A stretch of DNA of 64,000 nucleotides from Sphingomonas tagetis. GTDB lineage: Bacteria; Pseudomonadota; Alphaproteobacteria; Sphingomonadales; Sphingomonadaceae. The stretch spans positions 184,958 through 248,957 of the forward strand of contig NZ_JAMLDX010000006.1 of assembly GCF_024211275.1 (NCBI RefSeq), written 5' to 3'. Below are positions 8,284 through 17,707 of the stretch, piece by piece. The notes below the pieces were generated by a model, which did no database searches, was not told the origin of the DNA, and worked only from the letters and a program-made list of their open reading frames with translations. The position numbers were made by a program, and so were the translations under genes. Position 1 is the first letter of the stretch. Every line of letters starts with the position of its first letter.

Positions 8284-9032
8284 GCCAGCTCGCCCGCCGC
8301 GCCCGATCGCGCCGCGACCAGAAACTCCACATTCCCCTCCGGCCCGGTGATCGGGCTGCGCGTCACCCCTTTGACCCGCCAGCCCCCGGCCTCCAGCCAC
8401 GCCACCACCTCGTTGCACACCCGTTCGTGCACCGCGGAATCGCGAACCACGCCGCCCTTGCCGACCTCGTCGCGCCCCGCCTCGAATTGCGGCTTGATCA
8501 GCGCCACCATCCACGCCCCCTCCCGCACGAAGGCGAACGGGCGCTCGAGCACCTTGGCCAGCCCAATGAAGCTGGCATCGCACACCACCAAATCGATCGG
8601 CTCGGGCACATGCGCGGCGGTCAGAATGCGCGCGCTGGTCTGCTCGTGCACAACCACGCGCTCGTCCTGGCGCAGCTTCCAGGCGAGCTGATTCGTGCCG
8701 CTGTCGACGGCATAGACGCGGGCGGCGCCGCGCGTCAGCAGCACGTCGGTGAACCCGCCGGTCGACGAGCCGACATCGATCGCGGTCATACCCGCGGGAT
8801 CGAGTCCGAAGTGATCGAGCGCATGCGCGAGCTTGACCCCGCCGCGCGACACCCAGGGATGGTCGCGCCCTCGCACGTCGAGCGGCGCATCGGGCGCGAT
8901 CGGCTGTCCCGGCTTGTCGATGCGCTTGTCGCCGCTGAACACCAGCCCCGCCAGGATCAGCGCCTGTGCACGCGTGCGGCTTTCGGCCAGCCCGCGGTCG
9001 ACGAGCAACTGATCGGGACGCGTCTTGGCCAT
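8280..9032 (-). CDS. tlyA: TlyA family rRNA methyltransferase/hemolysin-like protein
   Basis: 250 residues from ATG 9032 (MAKTRPDQLLVDRGLAESR). An S4 RNA-binding domain occupies about 1-60, followed by an FtsJ/RrmJ-type methyltransferase domain with the SAM site AIDVGSSTGGFTDVLL (about 82-97), the VVCDASFIGL segment and KPQFEAGRDEVGKGGVV. Known TlyA proteins 2'-O-methylate cytidines in 16S and 23S rRNA. The reading frame extends 31 codons upstream but the family starts at the chosen Met. First gene of a two-gene unit with the aldose epimerase. Confidence 0.92.
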   Translation of the reverse strand: MAKTRPDQLLVDRGLAESRTRAQALILAGLVFSGDKRIDKPGQPIAPDAPLDVRGRDHPWVSRGGVKLAHALDHFGLDPAGMTAIDVGSSTGGFTDVLLTRGAARVYAVDSGTNQLAWKLRQDERVVVHEQTSARILTAAHVPEPIDLVVCDASFIGLAKVLERPFAFVREGAWMVALIKPQFEAGRDEVGKGGVVRDSAVHERVCNEVVAWLEAGGWRVKGVTRSPITGPEGNVEFLVAARSGAAGELA

Positions 9033-9398
9033 GCCCGCTCCTAGCCCAACACAATCCATTTTCCCATTACGAGGCGCATCACAACCTGCGCTAAGGCCGA
9101 AGGAGCCACCCCAGGTTCTCCGCAAACCGCTGGCGGGAATGCGATTCTGGAATTCAAGGCGTGCTGATGTTATTATGAGCCGGGTGACCGGGTGTTTAGA
9201 CCCCCTTTTCGCTCGGTCACTTTCGAGGCTCAGATCAGCGGCCTGGCCGCGCCGACGCGCCTTGCCACTGACGGTCGGCTAGGAATTCGGCCAGCACACA
9301 ATTCTCGGCGACCCGATCGTGTGCCAGCGTGGTCGTTATCCATGCTGTCACGAAACGACGCGTCGCGCAGGAATCTGCCAGGGCAGGGCACGCCCGGC
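9033..9398. other. Gene-poor interval
   Basis: This 366-base stretch upstream of tlyA and downstream of the Yip1-like gene holds no frame with recognisable protein style. The tlyA promoter should lie at its left end. No hairpin terminator, tRNA or repeat was seen. Confidence 0.5.
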
Positions 9399-10550
9399 TC
9401 AGGTCGCCAGCGCCTCGAGCTTGCCGACATCGACCGCCCCGACCAGCGCCTTCAGCGCCCCGATGTCGGGCGCATCGCCCTCGGCCTCGATCAGGAAGCG
9501 GTCGCCCAGCAAGATGCCATAGCTGCCGCGCCCGCTCTTGTTCCATTTCTCCATCGTGTAGCGGCCGTCGATCATGCCCGATTTCTCATAGCCGCTTTCG
9601 GTCTCGCGGCTGGTCTCGACCTTGAACGCGCTCGCCATCGCCGCGAACGCCCCGGCAGAGGCGAGGTCGGTGACCTTGAGCCGCACGCTCTTGCCCTCGG
9701 CCTCGTATTTCGCCTCGGCCTGCGATCCGCCCATGCCGCCCGCGCTTGCGCTCGAGCTTTCCAGCTCGGTGCGCGTCCAGCCGCCGGCCGACGCCGGCAG
9801 CAAAGCGGCGAGAGACTGGCGGTCGGCGGGGGTGGCGGACTTGGCCTTCGTCGCCGCGGCTTCCATCTTGGCGGCGGCTTCCTGCAGCTTGCCGACATCG
9901 ACCTTGCCCACGCCCGGCACCGCGACCTCGCCGCTGACCGTCCCGCCGCTGTCGCCAAAGGTCACTGCCCGCGGTGCCAGCGCGCTGGTCAGCGCCGTCG
10001 TTACCGCGCCGACGATCAGGAACAGCACGATCGCGACGATCACCGTCACGACCGTATAGCCCATCGCCTTGTCCTCCGGCGCCTTCATCAGCCGTGGAAG
10101 ACCGAGATAGAGGAGGTAAAGACTATAGAGTCCCAGAATGCCGAGGATCGCGAGCTGCGGAATGATCTGGAAGATGCCGCAGAGATAAGCCGCCGTGCCG
10201 CTATAGGCCGCGACCTTCATCGCCTGCACGCCGTTTTTCTGCCCGCCGAAATTCGGCGCCAGCGCGTCAATGATCTTGGACAGCAGGAACGCGCTCAACA
10301 GCGCCAGCGCATAGCCGATCACCGCGCTGGTCAGCGCACCCGTCACGCTCGGGCGATAGGTCACGCCGAACGCGCTGTACCCGAATACCAGTCCGCCGAC
10401 CAATCCGGCCACCGGCCCGATCGCCGCGAGCGGCACGACCCAGCCGGTCATCAGCCCGCCGACGCTCGCCGGCTCGCCATCGATGCCCGCCCATTCCTCC
10501 TTGGGTTTCAACAGGATGTTCTTGCACCGCTCGGTCAGTCCGTTCGCCAT
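9399..10550 (-). CDS. Yip1-like multi-pass membrane protein
   Basis: 383 residues from ATG 10550 ([20 protein letters not shown]), the conserved Yip1-family opening in which KPKEEW precedes a run of membrane helices. About five hydrophobic segments fill residues 38-195, including [28 protein letters not shown], a hallmark of bacterial Yip1-domain proteins. Residues 200-383 form a soluble, probably periplasmic domain with an Ala/Lys coiled stretch and a beta-rich end. The molecular function of bacterial Yip1 proteins is not established. It diverges from hslV with 84 bases between start codons. Confidence 0.75.
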   Translation of the reverse strand: MANGLTERCKNILLKPKEEWAGIDGEPASVGGLMTGWVVPLAAIGPVAGLVGGLVFGYSAFGVTYRPSVTGALTSAVIGYALALLSAFLLSKIIDALAPNFGGQKNGVQAMKVAAYSGTAAYLCGIFQIIPQLAILGILGLYSLYLLYLGLPRLMKAPEDKAMGYTVVTVIVAIVLFLIVGAVTTALTSALAPRAVTFGDSGGTVSGEVAVPGVGKVDVGKLQEAAAKMEAAATKAKSATPADRQSLAALLPASAGGWTRTELESSSASAGGMGGSQAEAKYEAEGKSVRLKVTDLASAGAFAAMASAFKVETSRETESGYEKSGMIDGRYTMEKWNKSGRGSYGILLGDRFLIEAEGDAPDIGALKALVGAVDVGKLEALAT

Positions 10551-10634
10551 GTCGCGCCCTCCCTGTTCCTGCCCGACTCGGCATACACCAGAATCGCATT
10601 GAACCCGAGAGCGGCGGCCCCATATCCTGCGGCC

Positions 10635-11186
10635 ATGAGCGATTCCTTGAAGTGGCACGGCACCACCATCCTTTCCGTGCGCCGCAACGGCCGCGTCGTC
10701 ATCGCCGGCGACGGCCAGGTGACCCAAGGGTCCACCGTCATGAAACCCAATGCACGCAAGGTGCGCCCGCTCGGTGACGGCAAGGTCATCGCCGGGTTCG
10801 CCGGCGCCACCGCCGACGCCTTCACCCTGTTCGAGCGGCTGGAAAGCAAGCTCGAACGCCATCAGGGCCAGTTGATGCGCGCTGCGGTGGAACTCGCCAA
10901 GGACTGGCGCACCGACAAATATCTGCGCAACCTCGAAGCGATGCTGATCGTCGCCGACAAGGACATCACGCTGATCATCACCGGTAATGGCGACGTGCTC
11001 GAGCCCGAGGCCGGCATCGCCGCGATCGGATCGGGGGGCAACTATGCCCTCGCCGCCGCGCGCGCGCTGGTCGATTACGAGCAGGATGCCGAGACAATCT
11101 GCCGCAAGGCGATGCAGATCGCGGCGGATGTGTGCGTTTACACCAATGACCGGCTGACGGTCGAAACCCTGGAAACGGCCGCCTGA
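10635..11186 (+). CDS. hslV: ATP-dependent protease subunit HslV
   Basis: 183 residues. The Ntn-hydrolase peptidase of the HslUV complex. The mature enzyme should begin at Thr10 (TTILSVRR) after removal of a 9-residue propeptide; the catalytic Thr is followed by [14 protein letters not shown], and MKPNARKVR and [15 protein letters not shown] are also conserved. It forms a double hexamer capped by HslU and degrades unfolded cytoplasmic proteins. Its stop overlaps the start of the aldo/keto reductase by one base (TGATG), so hslV and hslU are separated by an unrelated gene in the same probable operon. Confidence 0.97.
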   Translation: MSDSLKWHGTTILSVRRNGRVVIAGDGQVTQGSTVMKPNARKVRPLGDGKVIAGFAGATADAFTLFERLESKLERHQGQLMRAAVELAKDWRTDKYLRNLEAMLIVADKDITLIITGNGDVLEPEAGIAAIGSGGNYALAAARALVDYEQDAETICRKAMQIAADVCVYTNDRLTVETLETAA

Positions 11187-12220
11187 TGCTCTATTCCCGC
11201 CTCGGCGATTCCGGCCTCATCGTCTCGCGCCTCTCGCTCGGCACGATGACCTTCACGCGCGGCGGTGGCGTCGCCGCCATCGCCAAGACCAATCTTGCCG
11301 ACGCCGCCGCCCTGGTCGACCGGGCGATCGCCGCCGGGGTCAATTTGATCGACACCGCCGACGTCTATGCCGATACCGAGTCCGAAGAGATGCTCGGCAA
11401 GATCATCGCCGGTCGCCGCGACGAGCTGGTCATCGCGACCAAGGCGGGGTGGCGCACCGGCCAGCCGCTCAACCGCTCCGGCCTGTCGGCGGCGCACCTC
11501 CACTGGTCGGTCGATCACAGCCTCAAGCGCCTCGGCACCGACTATCTCGATATCTTCATCGCGCATCGCGACGACCGCAACACGCCGCTCGAGGAGACGC
11601 TGCAAGCGCTCGACGCGATCGTCCGCGCGGGCAAGGCGCGCTATCTCGGCGTGTCGAACTGGCCGGCCTGGAAGGTCGCCGCCGCAATCGAGCTGCAGCG
11701 CGCCAATGGGTGGGCGCCGTTCACCCATGCGCAAATGCTCTATTCGCTGATGCACCGCGACATCGAAGAAGAATTCCTGCCGATGGCGCGCCGCTATGGG
11801 CTCGGCATCACCGCGTGGAGTCCGCTCGGCGGCGGCTTCCTCACCGGCAAATATACACGCGAGAACGCTGGCGGCGCCGACGACCGCCTCGCCAGCCATG
11901 ACGACATCCCGCTCGACAAGGAGATGGGCTTCCGCCTGCTCGACGTGATCCGCGGCATCGCCGACAGCCATGGCGTCAGCTTCGCGCAGGTCGCGCTGGC
12001 CTGGCTGCTCTCCAGGGACCAGGTGTCGAGCATCACGCTCGGCGCGACCAAGCTGCACCAGCTCGACGACAATCTCGCCGCGGTCAACCTCAAGCTGAGC
12101 GAGGAAGAGATCGCCGCAATGGAAGCTGTCAGCCAGCTCCGCCGCGGCTTTCCCGGCTTCTTCATCGACCGCATCGACCAGCCGATCGCGCAGGCGCTCG
12201 CCGGGCGGCCCGGCAACTGA
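11186..12220 (+). CDS. Aldo/keto reductase
   Basis: 344 residues with the AKR TIM-barrel signature: LGTMTF, the catalytic Asp/Tyr pair in [17 protein letters not shown] (about 56-72), catalytic Lys in ATKAGW, the [19 protein letters not shown] strand, and [15 protein letters not shown] before the NADPH-binding end [23 protein letters not shown]. It reduces a carbonyl with NADPH in the cytoplasm; the substrate is unknown. It starts inside the hslV stop codon and ends 19 bases before hslU, so it is embedded in the protease operon. Confidence 0.9.
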   Translation: MLYSRLGDSGLIVSRLSLGTMTFTRGGGVAAIAKTNLADAAALVDRAIAAGVNLIDTADVYADTESEEMLGKIIAGRRDELVIATKAGWRTGQPLNRSGLSAAHLHWSVDHSLKRLGTDYLDIFIAHRDDRNTPLEETLQALDAIVRAGKARYLGVSNWPAWKVAAAIELQRANGWAPFTHAQMLYSLMHRDIEEEFLPMARRYGLGITAWSPLGGGFLTGKYTRENAGGADDRLASHDDIPLDKEMGFRLLDVIRGIADSHGVSFAQVALAWLLSRDQVSSITLGATKLHQLDDNLAAVNLKLSEEEIAAMEAVSQLRRGFPGFFIDRIDQPIAQALAGRPGN

Positions 12221-12239
12221 CTCTCGACAGAGAAACGAA

Positions 12240-13532
12240 ATGAACGACAACCTGACTCCCAAAGCCATCGTCGCTGCGCTCGACGCGCACATCATCGGCC
12301 AGCAGGAGGCCAAGCGCGCGGTCGCCGTCGCGCTGCGCAACCGCTGGCGTCGCCAGCGGCTCAAGGCCGATCTGCGCGATGAGGTGACGCCCAAGAACAT
12401 TCTCATGATCGGCCCGACCGGCTGCGGCAAGACCGAGATCAGCCGCCGCCTCGCGAAGCTCGCCGACGCGCCGTTCGTGAAGGTCGAGGCGACCAAGTTC
12501 ACCGAGGTCGGCTATGTCGGTCGCGACGTCGAGCAGATCGCCCGCGACCTTGTGGAAGAGGCGATCCGGCTGGAGAAGGAACGCCGCCGCACCGCGGTCA
12601 AAGATAAGGCCGAAGCCGCAGCGATGACGCGCCTGCTCGACGCGCTGACCGGTAAGGATAGCTCGCAGGCGACGCGCGAGGCGTTCCGCGAACGGCTCAA
12701 CGCCGGTCATCTCGACAATAGCGAAATCGAGATCGAGGTCGAGGCGGCCAGCGGCATGCCGTTCGAGATCCCCGGCGCCGGCCCGCAGATGATCAATCTC
12801 GGCGAGATGATGAAGGGCTTTGGCGGCCCGCAGCTCAAGCGCCGCAAGATGAACGTCCACGCCGCCTGGGCCAAGCTGGTCGAGGAGGAAGCCGACAAAA
12901 GGCTCGATCAGGACGAGGTCAGCCGTCAGGCGCTGGCGGATGCCGAGGCCAACGGCATCGTCTTCCTCGACGAGATCGACAAGATCGCGGTCAGCGACGT
13001 GCGCGGCGGCTCGGTCAGCCGCGAGGGCGTGCAGCGCGACCTGCTGCCGTTGATCGAGGGCACCACGGTCTCGACCAAATACGGGCCGATGAAGACCGAC
13101 CATATCCTGTTCATCGCCAGTGGCGCGTTCCACGTCGCCAAGCCGAGCGACTTGCTGCCCGAGCTGCAAGGCCGCTTGCCGATCCGGGTCGAATTGAAGG
13201 GCCTGACCGAGGACGATTTCGTCGCGATCCTCTCCGACACCAAGGCGTCCTTGCCCGAACAATATAAGGCGCTGATCGGCACCGAGGGCGTCGAGATCAG
13301 CTTCACCGACGACGGCATCCGCGCCATCGCCCGCATCGCCGCCGAGGTGAACGCCGAGATCGAGAATATCGGCGCTCGCCGGCTTCAGACGGTGATGGAG
13401 AAGCTGCTCGAGGAAATCAGCTTCGGCGCCGAGGACAAGGCGGGCACCGCGATCGTGATCGACGCGGCTTACGTCGACAGCCAGCTCGCCAGCATCGCGC
13501 GGAATACGGACTTGAGCCGCTACGTGCTCTAG
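12240..13532 (+). CDS. hslU: ATP-dependent protease ATPase subunit HslU
   Basis: 430 residues. An AAA+ unfoldase: N-terminal [25 protein letters not shown], Walker A GPTGCGKT (about 58-65), the pore GYVGRDV motif, an I-domain around 110-230, Walker [12 protein letters not shown], and the terminal LSRYVL that docks into HslV. It unfolds substrates for HslV with ATP. An AGAGAAACGA ribosome site precedes the ATG. The gene ends at a copy of the hairpin repeat. Confidence 0.97.
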   Translation: MNDNLTPKAIVAALDAHIIGQQEAKRAVAVALRNRWRRQRLKADLRDEVTPKNILMIGPTGCGKTEISRRLAKLADAPFVKVEATKFTEVGYVGRDVEQIARDLVEEAIRLEKERRRTAVKDKAEAAAMTRLLDALTGKDSSQATREAFRERLNAGHLDNSEIEIEVEAASGMPFEIPGAGPQMINLGEMMKGFGGPQLKRRKMNVHAAWAKLVEEEADKRLDQDEVSRQALADAEANGIVFLDEIDKIAVSDVRGGSVSREGVQRDLLPLIEGTTVSTKYGPMKTDHILFIASGAFHVAKPSDLLPELQGRLPIRVELKGLTEDDFVAILSDTKASLPEQYKALIGTEGVEISFTDDGIRAIARIAAEVNAEIENIGARRLQTVMEKLLEEISFGAEDKAGTAIVIDAAYVDSQLASIARNTDLSRYVL

Positions 13533-13540
13533 CCTGTTAA

Positions 13541-13591
13541 AAGCCCCTCCCCTTCAGGGGAGGGGTTGGGGTGGGGGATGTCTCACCGAGA
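13541..13591. repeat. Hairpin repeat, copy 2 of 2
   Basis: Matches 1558-1608 over 51 bp in the same orientation with one substitution in the G-rich tail. It lies between the convergent ends of hslU and the TonB receptor gene, the same context as copy 1. Confidence 0.85.
13544..13565. terminator. Probable bidirectional terminator hairpin inside repeat copy 2
   Basis: The 9-bp CCCCTCCCC / GGGGAGGGG stem with TTCA loop starts 12 bases after the hslU stop and lies 40 bases beyond the end of the TonB receptor gene. No T-tract is present, so the function is inferred from position. Confidence 0.45.
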
Positions 13592-13604
13592 TTCCCCCAC
13601 GTAC

Positions 13605-15653
13605 CTAAAACCGCACCCGCACCCCGCCGAACAGCGATCGCCCCTCGCCCGGATAGAACACCGCCTGATCCGCGCCATTCGCGTTCACCACCGCCCCGAA
13701 CTCGGGCACATGGTTCTTGTTGGTCAGGTTCCGCGCATCGGCGAACAGCGTCACCCCGCCGGGCAGATCGATCCCGAACGACAGATGCAGCAGCGCGTAG
13801 CCCGGCGCCTTCAGCGTATTCCGGTAGTCGACCCACACATCCTTGGGCCGCCAGTCGAGCATCGGTTCCACCCACGCCCTGGCCTTCTCGAAGCGTAGCG
13901 AGGTTCGTAGCTGATGCTCCGGCACCACGGGCAGCCGGTTGTTCCCATAGGCGGCGTCGCCGGTGAAGCTGAAGTCGGACCACGCCCAGGTCTGCCGCAG
14001 CCGCAGCAGCGTGTCGCCGCTATCCACGATCCGCCAGTCGACGCTCGCCTCGACCCCCTGATGCCGCGTCCGATCCGCGTTGAACACGGCCGCCGGGATG
14101 TTGGGGGAGACGGTGAAGTTGAGCATCTCGCCCTTCAGCGATGCGCGATACGCGGCGACATCCCACGACACCGCCCCGCTGCGGCCGCGCGTCCCGACCT
14201 CAACCGTCCATGCCCGCTGCGGCTCGACCGGCACGAAGTTGAACCCCGAGAAGCTCGACTGCACCAGCGCCCCGAATGCCGGCGGCTCCACCGAGCGGGT
14301 GACGTTGGCATAGACTTGCGTCCCGCCGTGCTCCCACAAAAGCCCGAAGCGCGGCGCGAGCCATTGGAATTCGACGTCATCGCCGCGCCCCGCCAAGCGG
14401 TTGGTATAGTCGCGGCTGGCATGCCCCCAGCTCGCCCCGGCGACCACCGCCAGCTCAGGCACCACGAAGAACCGCCCCTCGGCGAACAGGTCGAGTCCGC
14501 TCGCCCGTTGCAGCGCATCGCCCATCTTCATGCCGTTGACCCCGGCGATGTTGGCGTAGGTCTGCTGATCCAGCGCCCCGGTCCGGAAGCTCGCCCCGAA
14601 GAACAGATCGGCCGCATGCCCGCCAATCTCGCCCGACAGGTCGAACCGGCCGAATGCGCCCTCGGTATGGATGTCCTGCTCCAGCACGATCGGGATCGGA
14701 TGCCGCAGGTCGGTGCCGGTGGCATAGACGCCACCCTCGAACACCAGCCCGTCCGACAGCCGCAGCCGGGTCTGCAGCGTCGCCCGCCGCACATCCTGGT
14801 CGCGCGACCAGCGTCCCGCCACTGCCGCCGCGCTCGCCGGGCGCGGATTGGCGCGGGCCTGCGCCAGCGTCAGCGTGCCCGGCGCACCCTGCTCGATCGT
14901 CGCCGCGGTGGCGATCAGCCGAACCTCGCTGTCCTCGCCGACGCGATAGCCAAGATTGACCGTCCCACGCAGCTGCTCGCTCGCCGAATTGGCGCGATAA
15001 CCGTCCGCCTTGTAGCCGTTGACCGAGCCATAAGCGTCGAAGTCGCCAACCACCCCGCCCGCCGCCGCCTGCCCGCGCCAGCTGTCATAGCTTCCGCCCT
15101 CGGCGCGCAGCAGCACCGTTGAGAGCGCCGTGCGGCCGTTGACGGTGACGAGGTTCACCGCCCCGCCCAACTGCGCTCCGCCGAAGCGCAGCGCGTTGCC
15201 GCCCTTATAGACCTCGACCATGCGGGCGCTCATCACGTCCACCTTCTGGAAGTCCGAAAAGCCGTCGGCATCGGCAAAGGAAATGCCATTCTCCGCCAGC
15301 AGCACGCCGCGCTGGTGGTTGCTCTGCCCGATGCCCGAGCCGCGGATCGACAGCCGTGACTCCTCGCCATAACGCTTGTTCGAGAGCACACCCGGCACGT
15401 CGCGCAGGACGTCGGGCATGCCGATCGCCAGCCGGTCTTCGAACGTCTCCGCCGCGATCACCGCGACCGCGCCGGGCGTGCGCGAGAGCCGCTTGCGCGC
15501 TTCGGCAACGGCGGGCGGATCGTCCGGATCGGGATGCCCTGTAACGATGATCGGCGGTTCTTTCTGGTCCGCCTCCTCGGCAAAAGCCGGCGCCGAAGTC
15601 ATCTGGGCAAAGCAAGTGGCGGCAAGCAGCGCCGCCGCATGGAGAGTCTTCAT
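13605..15653 (-). CDS. TonB-dependent outer-membrane receptor
   Basis: 682 residues with a signal peptide (1-25, ending APAFAEE). A TonB-box-like EPPIIVTGH (about 32-40) precedes the plug domain (about 60-165: VLRDVPGVLSNKRYGEESRLSIRGSG, QRGVLLAENGISFADADG, MVEVYKGGNALRFGGAQLGGAVNLVT), then a 22-strand barrel ending in FGGVRVRF with a terminal aromatic. It imports a chelated metal or similar ligand using TonB energy. The ligand cannot be read from sequence; the adjacent DUF2946-like protein suggests a metal, as such pairs are often copper- or iron-associated. It converges on hslU. Confidence 0.92.
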   Translation of the reverse strand: MKTLHAAALLAATCFAQMTSAPAFAEEADQKEPPIIVTGHPDPDDPPAVAEARKRLSRTPGAVAVIAAETFEDRLAIGMPDVLRDVPGVLSNKRYGEESRLSIRGSGIGQSNHQRGVLLAENGISFADADGFSDFQKVDVMSARMVEVYKGGNALRFGGAQLGGAVNLVTVNGRTALSTVLLRAEGGSYDSWRGQAAAGGVVGDFDAYGSVNGYKADGYRANSASEQLRGTVNLGYRVGEDSEVRLIATAATIEQGAPGTLTLAQARANPRPASAAAVAGRWSRDQDVRRATLQTRLRLSDGLVFEGGVYATGTDLRHPIPIVLEQDIHTEGAFGRFDLSGEIGGHAADLFFGASFRTGALDQQTYANIAGVNGMKMGDALQRASGLDLFAEGRFFVVPELAVVAGASWGHASRDYTNRLAGRGDDVEFQWLAPRFGLLWEHGGTQVYANVTRSVEPPAFGALVQSSFSGFNFVPVEPQRAWTVEVGTRGRSGAVSWDVAAYRASLKGEMLNFTVSPNIPAAVFNADRTRHQGVEASVDWRIVDSGDTLLRLRQTWAWSDFSFTGDAAYGNNRLPVVPEHQLRTSLRFEKARAWVEPMLDWRPKDVWVDYRNTLKAPGYALLHLSFGIDLPGGVTLFADARNLTNKNHVPEFGAVVNANGADQAVFYPGEGRSLFGGVRVRF

Positions 15654-15719
15654 GGATAGCAGTCCTGATCGGCGCGCCGGACTTGCCCGCGCGCTCAGTT
15701 CGTCAAAATCGGCGAAGGA

Positions 15720-16145
15720 TCAGGCGGTGAGCGGCGGGCCTCGCAGTGGCGGCCACGCATGACGCGCGCGCCGCAGCGGCCGCAGCACGATCGCCGCGAA
15801 ACCGATCGCAAGGATGAAGGCGAGCGCCGCCGCGATCTGCACCGGATCGGCACCCGGCAGCAGCGCCTGCCCCAGTCCCGCGAACACGCACGGTTGGTCG
15901 GCCCTGTCCGCGTCATCGGGCTGGGACGGCGCACCGGGCACCTCGATCGCGACTCGCTGCGGCCCCATCTGGGTACAGACCAGCACGATCATCGTCCCGG
16001 GTCCCGCCACCGGCATGAACCCTGCCGGCACCACCAGCTTCATCGCCAGCGCCAGCGCGATCAGCGCGGCGGCGATGCGGGGGCGGGACAAGATCAGGCG
16101 GCGTAGCACGGCTGCGCCGTTAGCCGCTGGCGCTGCGCCTGTCAT
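15720..16145 (-). CDS. DUF2946-like membrane protein
   Basis: 141 residues. A hydrophobic helix (about 24-45) runs into the VVPAGFMPV motif, then MIVLVCTQMGP, a polar central part with DQPCVFAGLGQALLPGADP, a second helix (about 108-128) and a basic tail. The GFMP plus spaced Cys arrangement resembles DUF2946 proteins, which often lie next to TonB receptors. Here it lies directly upstream of one on the same strand (66-base gap). A role in periplasmic metal handling is only inferred. The start is uncertain because the ATG lacks a good ribosome site. Confidence 0.6.
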   Translation of the reverse strand: MTGAAPAANGAAVLRRLILSRPRIAAALIALALAMKLVVPAGFMPVAGPGTMIVLVCTQMGPQRVAIEVPGAPSQPDDADRADQPCVFAGLGQALLPGADPVQIAAALAFILAIGFAAIVLRPLRRARHAWPPLRGPPLTA

Positions 16146-16186
16146 CCGCTAAAGGAGCCGACAAAAGAGTCATGCGGGGACATGCA

Positions 16187-17707
16187 ATGGTAACGATCAA
16201 GGCCACCGATCTGATCGAGAGCGTCGCCGACGCGCTCCAGTTCATCAGCTACTATCACCCGATGGATTACATCCGCGCGCTGGGCGAGGCGTACAAGGCC
16301 GAGCAATCGCCCGCTGCCAAGGACGCGATTGCGCAGATCCTGACCAACAGCCGCATGTGCGCCGAGGGGCATCGCCCGATCTGCCAGGACACCGGCATCG
16401 TCAACGTCTTCGTCAAATGGGGCATGGACTGCCGCCTCGACGACACCAGCCGCTCGCTGCAAGAGGTCGTCGACGAGGGTGTGCGCCGCGCCTATCTCCA
16501 CCCGGAGAACAAGCTGCGCGCCTCGGTCCTCGCCGATCCCGCCTTCACCCGCCGCAACACGCGCGACAACACGCCCTGCGTGCTGCATGTCGAGATGGTC
16601 GCGGGCGATCATGTCCATGTCGATGTCGCGGCCAAGGGCGGCGGGTCGGAGAACAAGTCGAAGTTCAAGATGATGAACCCCAGCGACTCGATCGTCGACT
16701 GGGTGATCGAGATGCTACCGCAGATGGGGGCCGGCTGGTGCCCGCCCGGCATGCTCGGCATCGGCATCGGCGGCACCGCCGAGCATTGCGTCCTTCTCGC
16801 CAAGAAGGCGCTGATGGAACAGATTGACATGGCGACGCTCAAGCAGCGCGGCCCGCAGAACGACCTTGAGGCGCTGCGCATCGAGATTTTCGACAAGGTC
16901 AACGCGCTGGGCATCGGCGCGCAGGGGCTTGGCGGCCTCGCCACCATCCTCGACGTCAAGATCATGGACGCCCCCTGCCACGCGGCGGGCAAGCCGGTGG
17001 CGATGATCCCCAATTGCGCCGCCACCCGCCACGCGCATTTCACTCTGGATGGCTCCGGCCCGGCCTATCTCGAAGCACCGAAGCTCGACGAATGGCCCGA
17101 CGTCAACTGGACGCCGGACAAGGCCGCGATCCGCGTCGATCTCGACACGCTGACGCCCGAAGTCGTGCAGAGCTGGAAACAGGGCGACCGCCTGCTGCTC
17201 AACGGCAAGATGCTCACCGGCCGCGACGCCGCGCACAAGCGCATCGCCGACATGCTCGCCGCGGGCGAGGAACTGCCGGTCGAGTTCAAGGGCCGCGTCA
17301 TCTATTATGTCGGCCCGGTCGATCCGGTCGGCGAGGAAGTCGTCGGCCCCGCCGGCCCCACCACCGCCACGCGCATGGACAAGTTCACCCGCATGATGCT
17401 CGATCAGGGCCTGCTCGCAATGGTCGGCAAGGCCGAGCGCGGCCCCGCAGCGACCGAGGCGATCAAGGAGGCCAGGTCCGCCTATCTGATGGCGGTCGGC
17501 GGCGCGGCCTATCTGGTGGCGCGCGCGATCAAGGGCAGCAAGGTCGTCGGCTTCGAGGACCTCGGCATGGAAGCCATCTACGAGTTCGAGGTGCAGGACT
17601 TCCCCGTCACCGTCGCGGTCGATGCCGAGGGCAACAATGTCCACCAGCTCGCCCCGCTGGTATGGAAAGAGAAAATCGCCCGGGAAAAGCTGCTCGAAGG
17701 GGCGTGA
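16187..17707 (+). CDS. Class I fumarate hydratase
   Basis: 506 residues from MVTIKATDLIESV; an ATG five codons upstream (16172) is an alternative. The iron-sulfur class I fumarase is recognised by the RPICQDTGIVNVFVKWG segment carrying the first cluster Cys, GTAEHCVLLAKKALM, ATRHAHFTLDGSGPAYLEAP at the domain junction, and the C-terminal YYVGPVDPVGEEVVGPAGPTTATRMDKFT domain. It interconverts fumarate and L-malate in the citric-acid cycle with an oxygen-sensitive 4Fe-4S cluster. The transporter gene starts within its stop codon (GTGA). Confidence 0.95.
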   Translation: MVTIKATDLIESVADALQFISYYHPMDYIRALGEAYKAEQSPAAKDAIAQILTNSRMCAEGHRPICQDTGIVNVFVKWGMDCRLDDTSRSLQEVVDEGVRRAYLHPENKLRASVLADPAFTRRNTRDNTPCVLHVEMVAGDHVHVDVAAKGGGSENKSKFKMMNPSDSIVDWVIEMLPQMGAGWCPPGMLGIGIGGTAEHCVLLAKKALMEQIDMATLKQRGPQNDLEALRIEIFDKVNALGIGAQGLGGLATILDVKIMDAPCHAAGKPVAMIPNCAATRHAHFTLDGSGPAYLEAPKLDEWPDVNWTPDKAAIRVDLDTLTPEVVQSWKQGDRLLLNGKMLTGRDAAHKRIADMLAAGEELPVEFKGRVIYYVGPVDPVGEEVVGPAGPTTATRMDKFTRMMLDQGLLAMVGKAERGPAATEAIKEARSAYLMAVGGAAYLVARAIKGSKVVGFEDLGMEAIYEFEVQDFPVTVAVDAEGNNVHQLAPLVWKEKIAREKLLEGA

